Shown here in pieces: positions 22,160 through 30,249 of a stretch of 32,986 nucleotides of DNA. Positions within the stretch are counted from its first letter, which is position 1, and each line of letters begins with the position of its first letter. The notes under the pieces were generated by a model. The model saw only the letters and a list, made by a program, of their open reading frames with translations, made no database searches and was not told where the DNA came from. The translations under genes were made by a program, and so were the position numbers. The DNA is from JBOGGN01 sp050744165. GTDB lineage: Bacteria; Actinomycetota; Acidimicrobiia; Acidimicrobiales; Palsa-688. The stretch spans positions 1 through 32,986 of the forward strand of contig JBOGGN010000274.1 in NCBI GenBank assembly GCA_050744165.1, in the 5' to 3' direction.

Positions 22160-25100
22160 GGCACCGGCCAAGCGCTCTGCACGTAGAACCCGCCGTCCAC
22201 GTCATCGCCGTTGAACACCACGTGCACCTGGGTCGGTGCCGGGACGTCGACCGCTCCGGCCGAGCGGTGGCAGAACCCGGAGGCGGCGAAGGCCCGGTCG
22301 ATCGTCGAGACGGCGGCGCCGGTGACGATCTCCGAGCGCATGGTCCGCCAGTTGGCCTTGGCGGCGTTGACCCAGGAGGTGAGCGCCGCCTGGATCGCGG
22401 TCTGGGCGGCGGCGGCGTCAGTGAAGGCACCGGCGATGCCCGGTCCCGGCGGGATCCCGTTCACGGTGAGGCCGTTGGCCCGGTCGCGCACGTGCTGCTG
22501 GGTCTGGATGCCCGGGGTTCCGAGAACATGGCGCTGCACGATGTGGGCGGTCCCACCGCCAAGCTTGTCCTCCACGTACGGCGAGAAGATCGGCCGGGGC
22601 GATCGGCCGTAGTCGTAGGCGTAGACCTTCTTGACCCGCTCCTTCTGCAGTGTTGGATGGTTGAGGAGCGCCTTGTACGCCATCTTCACCCGAATGGCCT
22701 GCTCGGCGTCGGTTTCCTCGGTGTCGCGCTGGCCCAAGTTGTCGAGCTTGGTGGACGCTGGGTCGGCGTCCTTCCACAGCTGGGCCACACTCCGAGAGGC
22801 GACCTCGTGGCCCGTCGGATAATGGGTGTCGAGGGTGTCGACGCCTCGGGGCGCCGCGGTGTCCGCGACGCCGTCCACCTTCGGAACGGACACGTCGATG
22901 GCGTCGCGGGCAGCGACCACCTGGAGGTAGATCTCTTCGCCGCTCAGGAACTTCTGCCCCGCGGCCTTGGCTGCCTTGTTGGCGAGGATGTCGGCCCCGG
23001 ACCGGGTCGGGATGTTGGTGAGGTTCCGGGCCTCCACGTGGTCGTCGTCGTCCTTCGTGGGCACATAGGTGGTGCCGCGCAGCTGCTTCAGGCGCTTCTC
23101 AATGGCCGACTTGCCGAGACCCCCGTCGCTCAACACGACGAGGATTTCCAGCACCTGGGTACCCTTCAGCCCATCGGCGCAGAGGTAGCCGAGCAGCGTC
23201 GCCAAGTCATCGGTCGGGAACGTGGCGTTGGAGGACCCGATGGGCTCCAGCAGCTCGAGGAGCACCGTTCCGTCGCCATCACCGATCTGCTTGCGCAGCT
23301 TCTCCAGCCGGGTCGCGTCGGAGTCGATGGCGACCAGCTCGACGACCGTTGGGAGCGCCACGTTCTTGAGCAGAGCCGCCAGCGGCTTCTCGGCGACCGT
23401 CTTGCGCAAACCCGTCAGGGTCACGGCGTCGGTGAGGTTGCCCTTCACCAGGGGCAGCGCCCAGGACAGGATCGTCAGCTCGCAGTCCGTAGCCGCCTCG
23501 GTGAACGCGTCGGGGGTCGTGCCCGGGGCGCACAGCTCGAACGCGTCGAGCGCCGCCTTCAGCACGGCGGCGTCGGCCGCCGCGAAGCCGACCGCCCAGG
23601 TGGCTACCGCCGAGGCATCAGCCGAGAACTTCTGCCGAGACAAGAAGGCGGCGACCGTCACCATGTCCGCCTTCTTGCGGCCCTCGGCACCGGCCTTCAA
23701 CCCGGCGGTCTGGGTGGAGACGGCCTCCTCCTTTTCCTTGAGAAGCTTCTTCCGCGCCGTCTTCTTCTGGCCGTTAAGGCCGTCAATCCGGTTGTCTAAG
23801 GCGAACTGTGTGCCCTCATCTTCGATGGCACCGACCTTGGTCGCCACGTCGGTATCGATGGCGGAGCCGGTCAGCCCCGCGAAGGTGTCGCGCAGTTTCC
23901 GGTCGAAGTTGAAGGGGGCCAGCGCATCGAGGTCCGCGGTGGCCCGCCCCACCGCGTCGGGCGCCTCCGTGGCCAGGGCCCGGCGGAGGCAGTCCAGGGC
24001 CGGATCTATCCGGCTCCGGTTCTGGCGCATGTAGCCGACCAAGGCGTCGAGCCGATCGGCCGGCGCCGACGCCAGGATGACCTGGGCGCCGGTGCGGACC
24101 TCGCCATCGGGCAGGGCGACCAGCAGCTCGAGGACTTTGGTCGCCCGGGTTATGCCGGTCCCGGGGTCCAGCAGGGTGGCCTCGGCCAGGCACTGCAGCG
24201 CCAGCTCGAGGTGGGCGACGTGGGGCCCGACATAGGCCAGGAGCCCCGCCCGCCCCGCCGGGTCGGATGTTCGTAGCTGGTCACGCAACGCCGACTTGCT
24301 CGGGCTCGTCGGAACCGTCGCCAGCAGCTCCACCGACGGTCCCCACTCGGACCACACCGCGACCGACTCCCGCTGAAGAGCGCCTACGTCGGCCAAGCAG
24401 GCGTCGATCACCTCGAAGGGTATTCGTACGACGTCGCCCCTAGCCCGCGCTCGGGCCGTAAACATGGGGTCGTGGAGCCTCCGGTCAACACCCGGCACGG
24501 CAGCGCGCACCTTTTCCCGGAATGCCCCCATCAGTTCATCGCCGTAGCGCCGGTCGAGGTCCCCAGTCAGGACGCTGAGCTCGATTCGGAGCCTCCCCAA
24601 GGCAACGTTGCGCCGGTTGTCCTCCATTTCGTCGTCGCTGATGGGCGGGTTCTCCAGGAGGGCAGCCTTGGCTTTGGCGGCCCGTTGCTCGTTAATGGCG
24701 TCGGTGTTGGCTATCTGGCCGGCCTTGCGGCCGGCCTTCTCCTTGGCCCGGCGCTCCCGCTTGGCGCGTGCGGTGTCGAGTCGCTCCTGGTGGGCCGCTC
24801 GGCGGGCCTCCCGCTCCCGCTGCGCGGCCTCGGCTGCGAGCTGCTCTTGTCGGAGCCGCTCCGCCTCGGCCTGTTCTTGGCGTACCTCCTCTTCCTCGGC
24901 ACCGGTGGCGGTCTGGACTGCGTCGGTGGCCGCGTCGAGGGCCGCCTCGACGAGCTTCAGCAACTCCTGCGCCGACACCAGCTGCTCCGGCGGGTGGCTC
25001 TCCTTGTAGATCGCGCCCTTGTAAGTCGCCTGAAGGTCCTCGATGGTTTCGCGCGCCGCCGTCACCTTGTCGGCCTGCCGTGCCGGCACCGCCTCCAGCC

Positions 25101-25527
25101 GGCCCAGGGCGGCAGCCAACTGCACGTTGAACTTGTCGCTGAGCTTCACCCACAGCGGGTCCTTGGCCGCGCCCCACATTCCCCACCCGGTGCGCGAGCC
25201 CTGTTCGATATCCCGCTGGAGCCGGCGGGGCTGCCCGTCGGCACTGAGTAGCCGGGTGACCACCTGGTTGCCGACCAGGCGCTGGAGGCGCAGCAGTTCG
25301 CCGGGCGAGGCCACTCCCCGGGCGACGCTCGACACCGACGTCGGTTGGGTCACAGCACCTCTCGCGGTGGCCTCGGCCTGCCCCTCGGCCGCCGGGTGGC
25401 CCGCCCGGGCGGCCCCGGTCTCGTGCGTCCCCGACTCGCGCTCGCGGGCTGAGCGTCCGCCCGAACCTCGCTCGCGTTGTCGCACAACGTCCAATGGAGC
25501 CGTCCTCCGGGAGAATCGACGACTCAC
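22156..25527 (-). CDS. Large polymorphic toxin: eCIS-type leader, helical body, C-terminal RNase A-like domain
   Basis: A 1123-residue protein from GTG 25527 (a TTG at 25581 would add 18 residues; neither has a strong ribosome site). The N-terminus is Arg-rich, then GELLRLQRLVGNQVVTRLL with LQRLVGN at 81-87 and RRLQRD at 101-106: the leader of eCIS-associated proteins. A charged Glu/Arg/Ala coiled coil spans about 205-285. A long helical middle part (about 300-930) has no recognised domain. The last 140 residues look like the bacterial RNase A-like domain of CdiA tips: AHIVQRHV with His995 and His1000, Arg1014/Arg1016, AFTDAAAAQTAIQAALTSWV, and a final YVQSAWPVP where relatives usually end in T-x-YP. 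Predicted action: RNA cleavage in a target cell after delivery. It is followed by a coupled immunity candidate. No signal peptide is seen. Toxin assignment moderate; delivery route inferred from the leader. Confidence 0.72.
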   Translation of the reverse strand: MSRRFSRRTAPLDVVRQRERGSGGRSARERESGTHETGAARAGHPAAEGQAEATARGAVTQPTSVSSVARGVASPGELLRLQRLVGNQVVTRLLSADGQPRRLQRDIEQGSRTGWGMWGAAKDPLWVKLSDKFNVQLAAALGRLEAVPARQADKVTAARETIEDLQATYKGAIYKESHPPEQLVSAQELLKLVEAALDAATDAVQTATGAEEEEVRQEQAEAERLRQEQLAAEAAQREREARRAAHQERLDTARAKRERRAKEKAGRKAGQIANTDAINEQRAAKAKAALLENPPISDDEMEDNRRNVALGRLRIELSVLTGDLDRRYGDELMGAFREKVRAAVPGVDRRLHDPMFTARARARGDVVRIPFEVIDACLADVGALQRESVAVWSEWGPSVELLATVPTSPSKSALRDQLRTSDPAGRAGLLAYVGPHVAHLELALQCLAEATLLDPGTGITRATKVLELLVALPDGEVRTGAQVILASAPADRLDALVGYMRQNRSRIDPALDCLRRALATEAPDAVGRATADLDALAPFNFDRKLRDTFAGLTGSAIDTDVATKVGAIEDEGTQFALDNRIDGLNGQKKTARKKLLKEKEEAVSTQTAGLKAGAEGRKKADMVTVAAFLSRQKFSADASAVATWAVGFAAADAAVLKAALDAFELCAPGTTPDAFTEAATDCELTILSWALPLVKGNLTDAVTLTGLRKTVAEKPLAALLKNVALPTVVELVAIDSDATRLEKLRKQIGDGDGTVLLELLEPIGSSNATFPTDDLATLLGYLCADGLKGTQVLEILVVLSDGGLGKSAIEKRLKQLRGTTYVPTKDDDDHVEARNLTNIPTRSGADILANKAAKAAGQKFLSGEEIYLQVVAARDAIDVSVPKVDGVADTAAPRGVDTLDTHYPTGHEVASRSVAQLWKDADPASTKLDNLGQRDTEETDAEQAIRVKMAYKALLNHPTLQKERVKKVYAYDYGRSPRPIFSPYVEDKLGGGTAHIVQRHVLGTPGIQTQQHVRDRANGLTVNGIPPGPGIAGAFTDAAAAQTAIQAALTSWVNAAKANWRTMRSEIVTGAAVSTIDRAFAASGFCHRSAGAVDVPAPTQVHVVFNGDDVDGGFYVQSAWPVP

Positions 25528-25601
25528 CTTACGTTCTTTGGCGCCTCCAATCTCCGCTAGCCAGCCGAGACCGAAGCGCAAAGAACCCCGTCATTGACAA
25601 G

Positions 25602-25626
25602 GGCTGGAAAAAGGGGAGCGCCGACC
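25602..25626. repeat. 25-bp repeat, copy 1
   Basis: This stretch (GGCTGGAAAAAGGGGAGCGC and five more bases) matches 30689-30713 in 23 of 25 positions. It lies 75 bases upstream of the GTG start of the toxin-like gene. The two copies are in non-coding or degenerate DNA and in the same orientation. Nature unknown: a regulatory box and a fragment of a dispersed repeat are both possible. Confidence 0.6.
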
Positions 25627-25880
25627 GGGCAAGGCCTTGGCCCCGCTTCCGCGGAGCGGGTGACCGCAACCTCATCGGACCGCGCTTCGTCGACGGCATC
25701 GCCAATGCGAAGGCCACAACCTGGTTTCGGTCGACCAGCTACTGCGGCCGGTGGCGACCGCGAATCGCGGCGGCGTAGGCCGCGATAGCGCAGAATGGGT
25801 GCCGGGGCGTGGACGAAGACGCAGGCGTTGCTGAAGACGTCCCGGCAGCCCTTTCCGTTTCCCGTGGGCTGATCGGCTTT

Positions 25881-25900
25881 TCTATTCAGTTTTCAAGGTG
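25881..25900 (-). other. CACCTTGAAAACTGAATAGA motif resembling rRNA spacer sequence
   Basis: On the minus strand this AT-rich 20-mer stands out against GC-rich surroundings. It resembles the CCTTGA(A/G)AACT segment found just before 23S rRNA genes in Gram-positive spacers. No rRNA gene is present in the window. It sits 75 bases beyond the DUF222 stop. It may be a coincidence. Confidence 0.2.
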
Positions 25901-25974
25901 CTGCGACGGGTTTCCCGGACGGAGCGACACCCTTGAGTGGGGTGGATTGTCGACGGGTGGCGGAGCGTCTCGCC

Positions 25975-27615
25975 TTAGGGCAGGTCGCGGGGTCGGCTTG
26001 TGACGGTGGCCGGCGTGTTGGGCCGGCGTGGCGACCTTGGTTGTGTCGGGGTTCGGGGGCTGGGTCGCCGGGAGGGCGGCCTTGTCCGGTTTGGTTGGGA
26101 GGATTCGGCGGGGTCGGCCGGCTTGGTCGGGGTGGCCTGGTCGGGGTCGTCTGCCGGGCAGGTGGTGTCGGCGGTGTCGGCAGCGGCCGGGTCGGCGGCG
26201 GTGACGGTGTGGGGGCTGGCCGTGTCGGTGTCGGGGGTGGCGCTGGCCGTGTCGGCAGCGGCCGGGTCGACGGGGCTGGCCGTGTCGGTGTCGGGGGTGG
26301 CGCTGGCCGTGTCGGTGTCGGGGGTCGCGCTGTGGGTGTCGGGAGTGTCGGTGTCGGTCTCCGGCGTGCTCGGGCTGTCCCTGTTGCTGTCGGGGGTGGC
26401 GGTGTCGGAGGTTTCGCCGGTGGGTTGGCGTGTGGGTGGCGGGGGCGGGTTGGGGCCGAGGAGGCCGGCTTGGCGGTCTCGTTCGGTTTTGGCCAGGTGG
26501 CAGGGCCAGCAGCGGGGGTCGAGGTTTTCGTAGCTGGTGGGGCCGTGGTGGGCGACGGGGTCGACGTGGTCCCATTCGGTGCCCCAGCGGCGGCCGCAGT
26601 CGGTGCACATGACACCTAGGAATAGGGGTGGGGCGCCCAGGTTGAGGGCGGTTTGGAGTTGGGCGGGCCGGTAGCGGCCCCAGTGTTTGACGGTGAGGAT
26701 GTCGGTGCCGTCGTGGAGGACGCCTTTGATGAATCCGGCGACGGCGGCTTCGCGGATGACGGAGATGGGGACGGGGCCGCCGCCCAGGATTTGGGCGACT
26801 TCGCCGGCGTCGGGGTAGCCGCGCTGGTAGGCGGCGATGTCGCACACGAACACCACTTCGGGGTACCCCTTGGCGCCGCCGATGGTGTCGCCGCGGATGA
26901 TGGCGGCGAGGGCGTCGGCGGCGCAGGCGGCCCAGGTGGGTGCCTGGGTGCCGTCGAGGTTGGCTTGGCGGCGGGCCTTGTCGAAGAGGCGGTCGGCTTC
27001 GAGGGTGATGCGTGTTTCGACGGCGGCGGCTATCTCAGGGGGGAGGGCCCATTGGCCGCGGCCCATGCCCGACTCGTCGGTCCAGAACCGGGCGTGGCGG
27101 TCGGCGACCTGCTGGGCGTGGCGGTCTTCGGGGTTGACGGCTTCGAGGCGAAGGCGGCGGGCTTCTTCTTGCAGGCGGTGCAGTCCCGTCTTGGGGTCGC
27201 GGGCCAATGCCAGGAGCGGCTGTTCGGATCCGGGGGCTTTGTCTTCGGCGGCGGCGATCTCGCCGGCTTGGGCGATGGAGATGTCTCCGGCGGCGACGGC
27301 GGCGGCGGTCGCCTCGGTGGCGGCAGGGTTGTCGGCGAGGCGGCGGGCGGCCTCCAAGGCCCGGCGGGCGTCGGCGTGGGAGGTCCCCGAGGTGTTGGCC
27401 AGCCAGGCCGCCGCGCTCGAGTAGCCGCGTCTGCGATGGGTGTGACATTCCGCGGCCCGGGCCCCTAACTGGGCAGCCACCGTGTTGCACCGTTTGGCGG
27501 TCCTGGCGAGGCGTTCGGCCAGGTCGGCGGCGTCGTCGCCGGTCAACACGGCCGGGTCGACCCCGGACAGGGCCGCCTCCAGGGCGTCACAGTTTTCGAC
27601 GACTTCGCTCAGCAC
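25975..27615 (-). CDS. DUF222/13E12-type HNH endonuclease
   Basis: About 546 residues from the GTG at 27615, with GAGG ten bases upstream; a GTG at 27624 adds three residues. The N-terminal DUF222 domain (about 1-280) shows RGYSSAAAWLANTSGTSHADA, AVAAGDISIAQAGEIA, and DRLFDKARRQ. The HNH nuclease domain follows near 340-395: two zinc-type Cys in MCTDCGRRWGTEWDHVDP, His in VAHHGPTSYENLDPRC, and WPCHLAKTERD. The C-terminal 150 residues are low complexity, first a TPDTDTAS repeat and then Pro/Arg-rich sequence; the nucleotide repeat has a 60-bp period. The family is abundant in actinobacteria, includes the M. tuberculosis 13E12 repeat proteins, and is thought to be mobile or phage-linked; its biological role is unresolved. 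A probable promoter lies upstream. Confidence 0.88.
   Translation of the reverse strand: MLSEVVENCDALEAALSGVDPAVLTGDDAADLAERLARTAKRCNTVAAQLGARAAECHTHRRRGYSSAAAWLANTSGTSHADARRALEAARRLADNPAATEATAAAVAAGDISIAQAGEIAAAEDKAPGSEQPLLALARDPKTGLHRLQEEARRLRLEAVNPEDRHAQQVADRHARFWTDESGMGRGQWALPPEIAAAVETRITLEADRLFDKARRQANLDGTQAPTWAACAADALAAIIRGDTIGGAKGYPEVVFVCDIAAYQRGYPDAGEVAQILGGGPVPISVIREAAVAGFIKGVLHDGTDILTVKHWGRYRPAQLQTALNLGAPPLFLGVMCTDCGRRWGTEWDHVDPVAHHGPTSYENLDPRCWPCHLAKTERDRQAGLLGPNPPPPPTRQPTGETSDTATPDSNRDSPSTPETDTDTPDTHSATPDTDTASATPDTDTASPVDPAAADTASATPDTDTASPHTVTAADPAAADTADTTCPADDPDQATPTKPADPAESSQPNRTRPPSRRPSPRTPTQPRSPRRPNTPATVTSRPRDLP
26212..26315. repeat. 60-bp tandem repeat in the 3' part of the DUF222 gene
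   Basis: A 44-base segment at 26212-26255 recurs without change at 26272-26315, giving a 60-bp period, within a longer GGTGTCGGGG-rich region. On the minus strand it encodes the TPDTDTAS-type repeat of the low-complexity tail. Exact identity suggests recent duplication or slippage. Confidence 0.8.
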
Positions 27616-27717
27616 GACAAGCACACCTCGCCCATGAACATGCAGACCAGTACAAAGGGGGGAGGGCGTTGACCGAGCCCTTCAAGCGGTTCGGAATCAC
27701 CGTGGTGCCGTACCGTC

Positions 27718-27747
27718 ACTCTACCGGAACGTGTGTTCGACTGTCAA
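27718..27747 (-). promoter_or_regulatory. Probable sigma70-type promoter of the DUF222 gene
   Basis: On the minus strand TTGACA (27747-27742) is followed after 18 bases by TAGAGT (27723-27718). The -35 box is a perfect consensus and the -10 box has four of six. It lies about 100 bases upstream of the GTG start, in a relatively AT-rich stretch. Transcription would begin near 27710. Confidence 0.5.
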
Positions 27748-28042
27748 CAGGTTTCGTCGAAAAGTTGCGGTTTTTATGTAGCATCACCGCTTCGAGCCAG
27801 AGGTTCGGCGGGCGCCGCTCGAGAGGCTGAGATCAACAGCGGGTCGGTCCGATCTCGATCGCAGGCCTAGGGGTGACCGTGACCCCAGCCGGCCCTGCCA
27901 CGCTGGATCGAACCCGCCGGCCCGCCGGCCGTGACCCAGCCGGCCCAGCAGTGTCGAGTCTGCGCCAGCTGTTGACCCGGCCGAATCTTCTCTGAACTTA
28001 TGGAAGCCCCCGGTGGGGCGAAGTACCCGAATCGTGGGACCA
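27748..28042. other. Non-coding stretch, GC repeats only
   Basis: This stretch shows no credible gene. It contains several CCAGCCGGCCC-like direct repeats around 27888-27950 and an AT-rich part near 27770. A minus-strand GGTTCGATCC resembles a tRNA T-loop, but the flanking bases do not pair. Confidence 0.4.
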
Positions 28043-28629
28043 TTAGCGCCAAAGACTTGGCGGTCCTGGGCAGCAAAGGGTCCCGCTGCGAGGACGCTGT
28101 TCGCCGTGCACGGCGCCGGCGGTCACACTGGCGCAGGTAAGCCTTGTGAGATTGTCCAGGACCCAAAAGGTGTCGGCCAGACAGGGAGTAGCCAGCGAAT
28201 TCTCGGGCCCCGTATCGAGCCGTGCGACGATCGTGCCATCTGGCTCTGAGGCGGATGGCGCTTCCGAACATCCGGTGGGAAAGAGAACTATCCGGCGCCG
28301 GCGCCGGCGGTGGCGAGCAGTTCCCCTGGCTGCATCCCGAGTTCGGAAGGCCAACGTATTTCGGATACCGAGAGCGATCAGGGTCGCGGCGCTCGAGTTG
28401 GTTGCCGTCGGCGACATGCACGCCTTCGTTGCCAACCACGACATCGTTGTCGGAGTTGGCGACGTTGCTCTCGCTCTCGACCTGGAGGGAGAGGGGGTCG
28501 AGTCGTCGCAGCGTGTAAGAGCCGACGGTGAGCTCTGGGTAGGTGGAGTCGATCGCGAACCTGGCTAGGACGTATGTAGTCCGGTTTGGTGGAGAGCACC
28601 AGGCCGAGGAGGACCCCAAGGGCCGCCAT
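28043..28629 (-). pseudogene. Degenerate gene of a possible membrane-anchored protein
   Basis: Coding-like sequence is spread over three minus frames. A hydrophobic start at 28629 (MAALGVLLGLVLSTKPDY) is followed in a second frame by YVLARFAIDSTYPELTVGSY, TLRRLDPLSLQVESESNVAN and SDNDVVVGNEGVHVADGNQL. A third frame, from about 28250 down, gives DGTIVARLDTGPENSLATP and LADTFWVLDNLTRLTCASV. Joined, these would form a short-signal or anchored protein of about 190 residues of unknown family. At least two frame changes are needed, so it is a broken gene or an error-rich stretch. It lies just downstream of the DHFR-like gene ending at 28690. Confidence 0.35.
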
Positions 28630-28689
28630 GGACTCCTGTCAGCGGGCGGTCTCGATGGGTGCCGAAGAAGAGGCCATCGTCCGGCCCGG

Positions 28690-29361
28690 TTATCGCCGCC
28701 AGAAGAGCAGGTGGGTAACGCCGCTAGGGCTGGGCACCGACTCCAGGTGGTATCGGTCGAGCAGGTCCTCGTGGGAGGTCCAGAGTCGCTCCCCTCGGCC
28801 GATCTCGATCGGCGCCACGGCGACATGCATGGTGTCGATGAGATCCGCGTCGAGGAACTGGCGAATAGTGGCGACGCCGCCTCCGGCACGTACGTCCTTC
28901 CCCAGAGCGGCCTCCTTGGCTTGGCGCAACGCCTCTTCGGGCGTCGCATCGAGGAAGTGGAACGTGGTGTCGGCCAGCGTGAAGCTGGGCCGCTGATGGT
29001 GGGTGAGGACGAACACGGGGGTGTGGAAGGGCGGGACGTCTCCCCACCACCCTTTCCAATCGAGGTTCTCCCACGGGCCCCGCTGCGGTCCGAACTTGTT
29101 TCGGCCCATGATCTCGGCACCGATGTTGTGCGAGAAGTCGCGTGTGAAGTAGTCGTCCAGCCCTCGGGATCCGCCGGGCTCGGTTCGGCTCGGAAAGCTC
29201 GCGGTGGCGAACGCCCACGAGGCCAGGTCGGCCGGGAGGCGGGCGACGCCGCCGCCTCGGCGTTCGGCATGTCCGAAGGGCTCTTCGAGGCTCTGGCCCT
29301 CGCCCGCGCCGAACCCGTCCATCGACACGGTGAAGTTCTGCACTCGCAGCAGTTGAGACAT
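28690..29361 (-). CDS. Dihydrofolate-reductase-like (RibD C-terminal domain) protein
   Basis: A 223-residue protein from ATG 29361, with GAGGA directly upstream and AAAGGA a little further; an upstream frame start at 29397 lacks support. RibD-C/DHFR fold: LLRVQNFTVSMDGFGAGEGQ at the start, then IGAEIMGRNKFGPQRGPW, TPVFVLTHHQRP, and the glycine-rich nucleotide loop VRAGGGVATIRQFLDADLID followed by MHVAVAPIEIGRGERLW. This is the subtype with a long N-terminal insertion (SLEEPFGHAERR). Probably an NADPH-dependent reductase, substrate unknown. It is divergently oriented to another member at 29555, with about 190 bases between the starts that must hold both promoters. Confidence 0.87.
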   Translation of the reverse strand: MSQLLRVQNFTVSMDGFGAGEGQSLEEPFGHAERRGGGVARLPADLASWAFATASFPSRTEPGGSRGLDDYFTRDFSHNIGAEIMGRNKFGPQRGPWENLDWKGWWGDVPPFHTPVFVLTHHQRPSFTLADTTFHFLDATPEEALRQAKEAALGKDVRAGGGVATIRQFLDADLIDTMHVAVAPIEIGRGERLWTSHEDLLDRYHLESVPSPSGVTHLLFWRR

Positions 29362-29554
29362 TCCTCGGTCCTTTCTCGGTGTGTGCGTGCGAACCATCGG
29401 TCGACGTTACGACGCGTCTACCGGCGGCGCGAGGCCGATGCCCATGCCCTCGAGCGATGAGTTCTCGACTCGCCGCTCGTCCCAGCTCGTGCCGCTGTGG
29501 TTGCCGGTGGCAGTGTCGCGCCGCGGTGTGACCTTCGAGACCTAGGAGACGACC

Positions 29555-30163
29555 ATGCGAGAACTTCTCGTCGACTTCATCACCACCCTCGACGGCTACG
29601 CGTCGGGGGAGGGCTGGCCGGGCTTTTGGGGTCTTCAAGGGCCGGAGTACCTGGCATGGCTCGGCGGGCAACCCGAGGTCACCTACTTGATGGGAGCGAA
29701 CACCTACCGGCTGATGTCGGGCTTCGCCGCGGGTATGCCCCCAGCTGGACAACAAGAGTTCGCCCCCGACGAGGAGGCCTCGGTGGACCAGCTCACGCGG
29801 GCGTCGAAAGTGGTGTTCTCGGCATCGCTCGAAGAACCCCTCGCATGGGCCAACTCCACGCTCGTGCGCGACGACGCCGTCGAGGCTGTCCGGGCGATGA
29901 AGGAGGAGGGCTCGGGGCTCCTCAGCACGATCGGCAGCCTGAGCTTGTGCCGGTCGCTGCTGCGAGCCGAACTCGTCGACCGCTTTCGTGTCGTGATGTT
30001 CCCGGTGATCACCGGCGCCACGGGATCAGAGCGCATCTACGACGGCTACACCGACGTCGCCTTGGAGATGACCGACGGCCGCACCTTCGACGGGAGCATC
30101 CAGCTGGTCGAGTACCGGCCCCGCGTGCTCGAGCACCCACCCCTCGCAACCACGACCGGCTAA
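29555..30163 (+). CDS. Dihydrofolate-reductase-like (RibD C-terminal domain) protein
   Basis: A 202-residue protein; ATG 29555 follows TAGGAGA at a normal distance. The fold is the same as its two relatives in the window, but the sequence is distant: LLVDFITTLDGYASGEGWPG, then TYLMGANTYRLMSGFAAGMP, KVVFSASLEEPLAWANSTLV, LLSTIGSLSLCRSLLRAELV and DRFRVVMFPVITGATGSERI. The nucleotide loop has Ile-Gly-Ser-Leu-Ser in place of a GG pair, as in other members of this branch. Probable NAD(P)H-dependent reductase, substrate unknown. It is followed by a degenerate GrpB gene on the same strand. Confidence 0.85.
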   Translation: MRELLVDFITTLDGYASGEGWPGFWGLQGPEYLAWLGGQPEVTYLMGANTYRLMSGFAAGMPPAGQQEFAPDEEASVDQLTRASKVVFSASLEEPLAWANSTLVRDDAVEAVRAMKEEGSGLLSTIGSLSLCRSLLRAELVDRFRVVMFPVITGATGSERIYDGYTDVALEMTDGRTFDGSIQLVEYRPRVLEHPPLATTTG

Positions 30164-30249
30164 GCCATCGACTCGCGACGGGGCCGGACGCGGACCCGTC
30201 AGATGGTCCGGCTTCGCTCATGGTCTCGGCGGTGCGACCATCAGATCGT

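Larger units (their letters stand above)
25528..25974. other. Gap between toxin-like gene and DUF222 gene
   Basis: About 450 bases upstream of the toxin-like gene and downstream of the DUF222 gene. It holds one copy of a 25-bp repeat (25602-25626), the 10-bp palindrome CAAGGCCTTG (25630-25639) and an AT-richer motif at 25881-25900. It probably contains the toxin promoter on the minus strand, but I could not pick a convincing -35/-10 pair. No credible gene is seen. Confidence 0.4.

Noticed and set aside
27900..27925. tRNA T-loop-like GGTTCGATCC on the minus strand
   Set aside because: The flanking five bases do not form a T stem and no acceptor or anticodon arm can be built.
27867..29270. 467-codon minus frame spanning the DHFR-like gene and the stretch after it
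   Set aside because: Over 28690-29270 it is out of frame with the clear DHFR-like protein. Only its 3' part has protein-like pieces, which I report as a degenerate gene.
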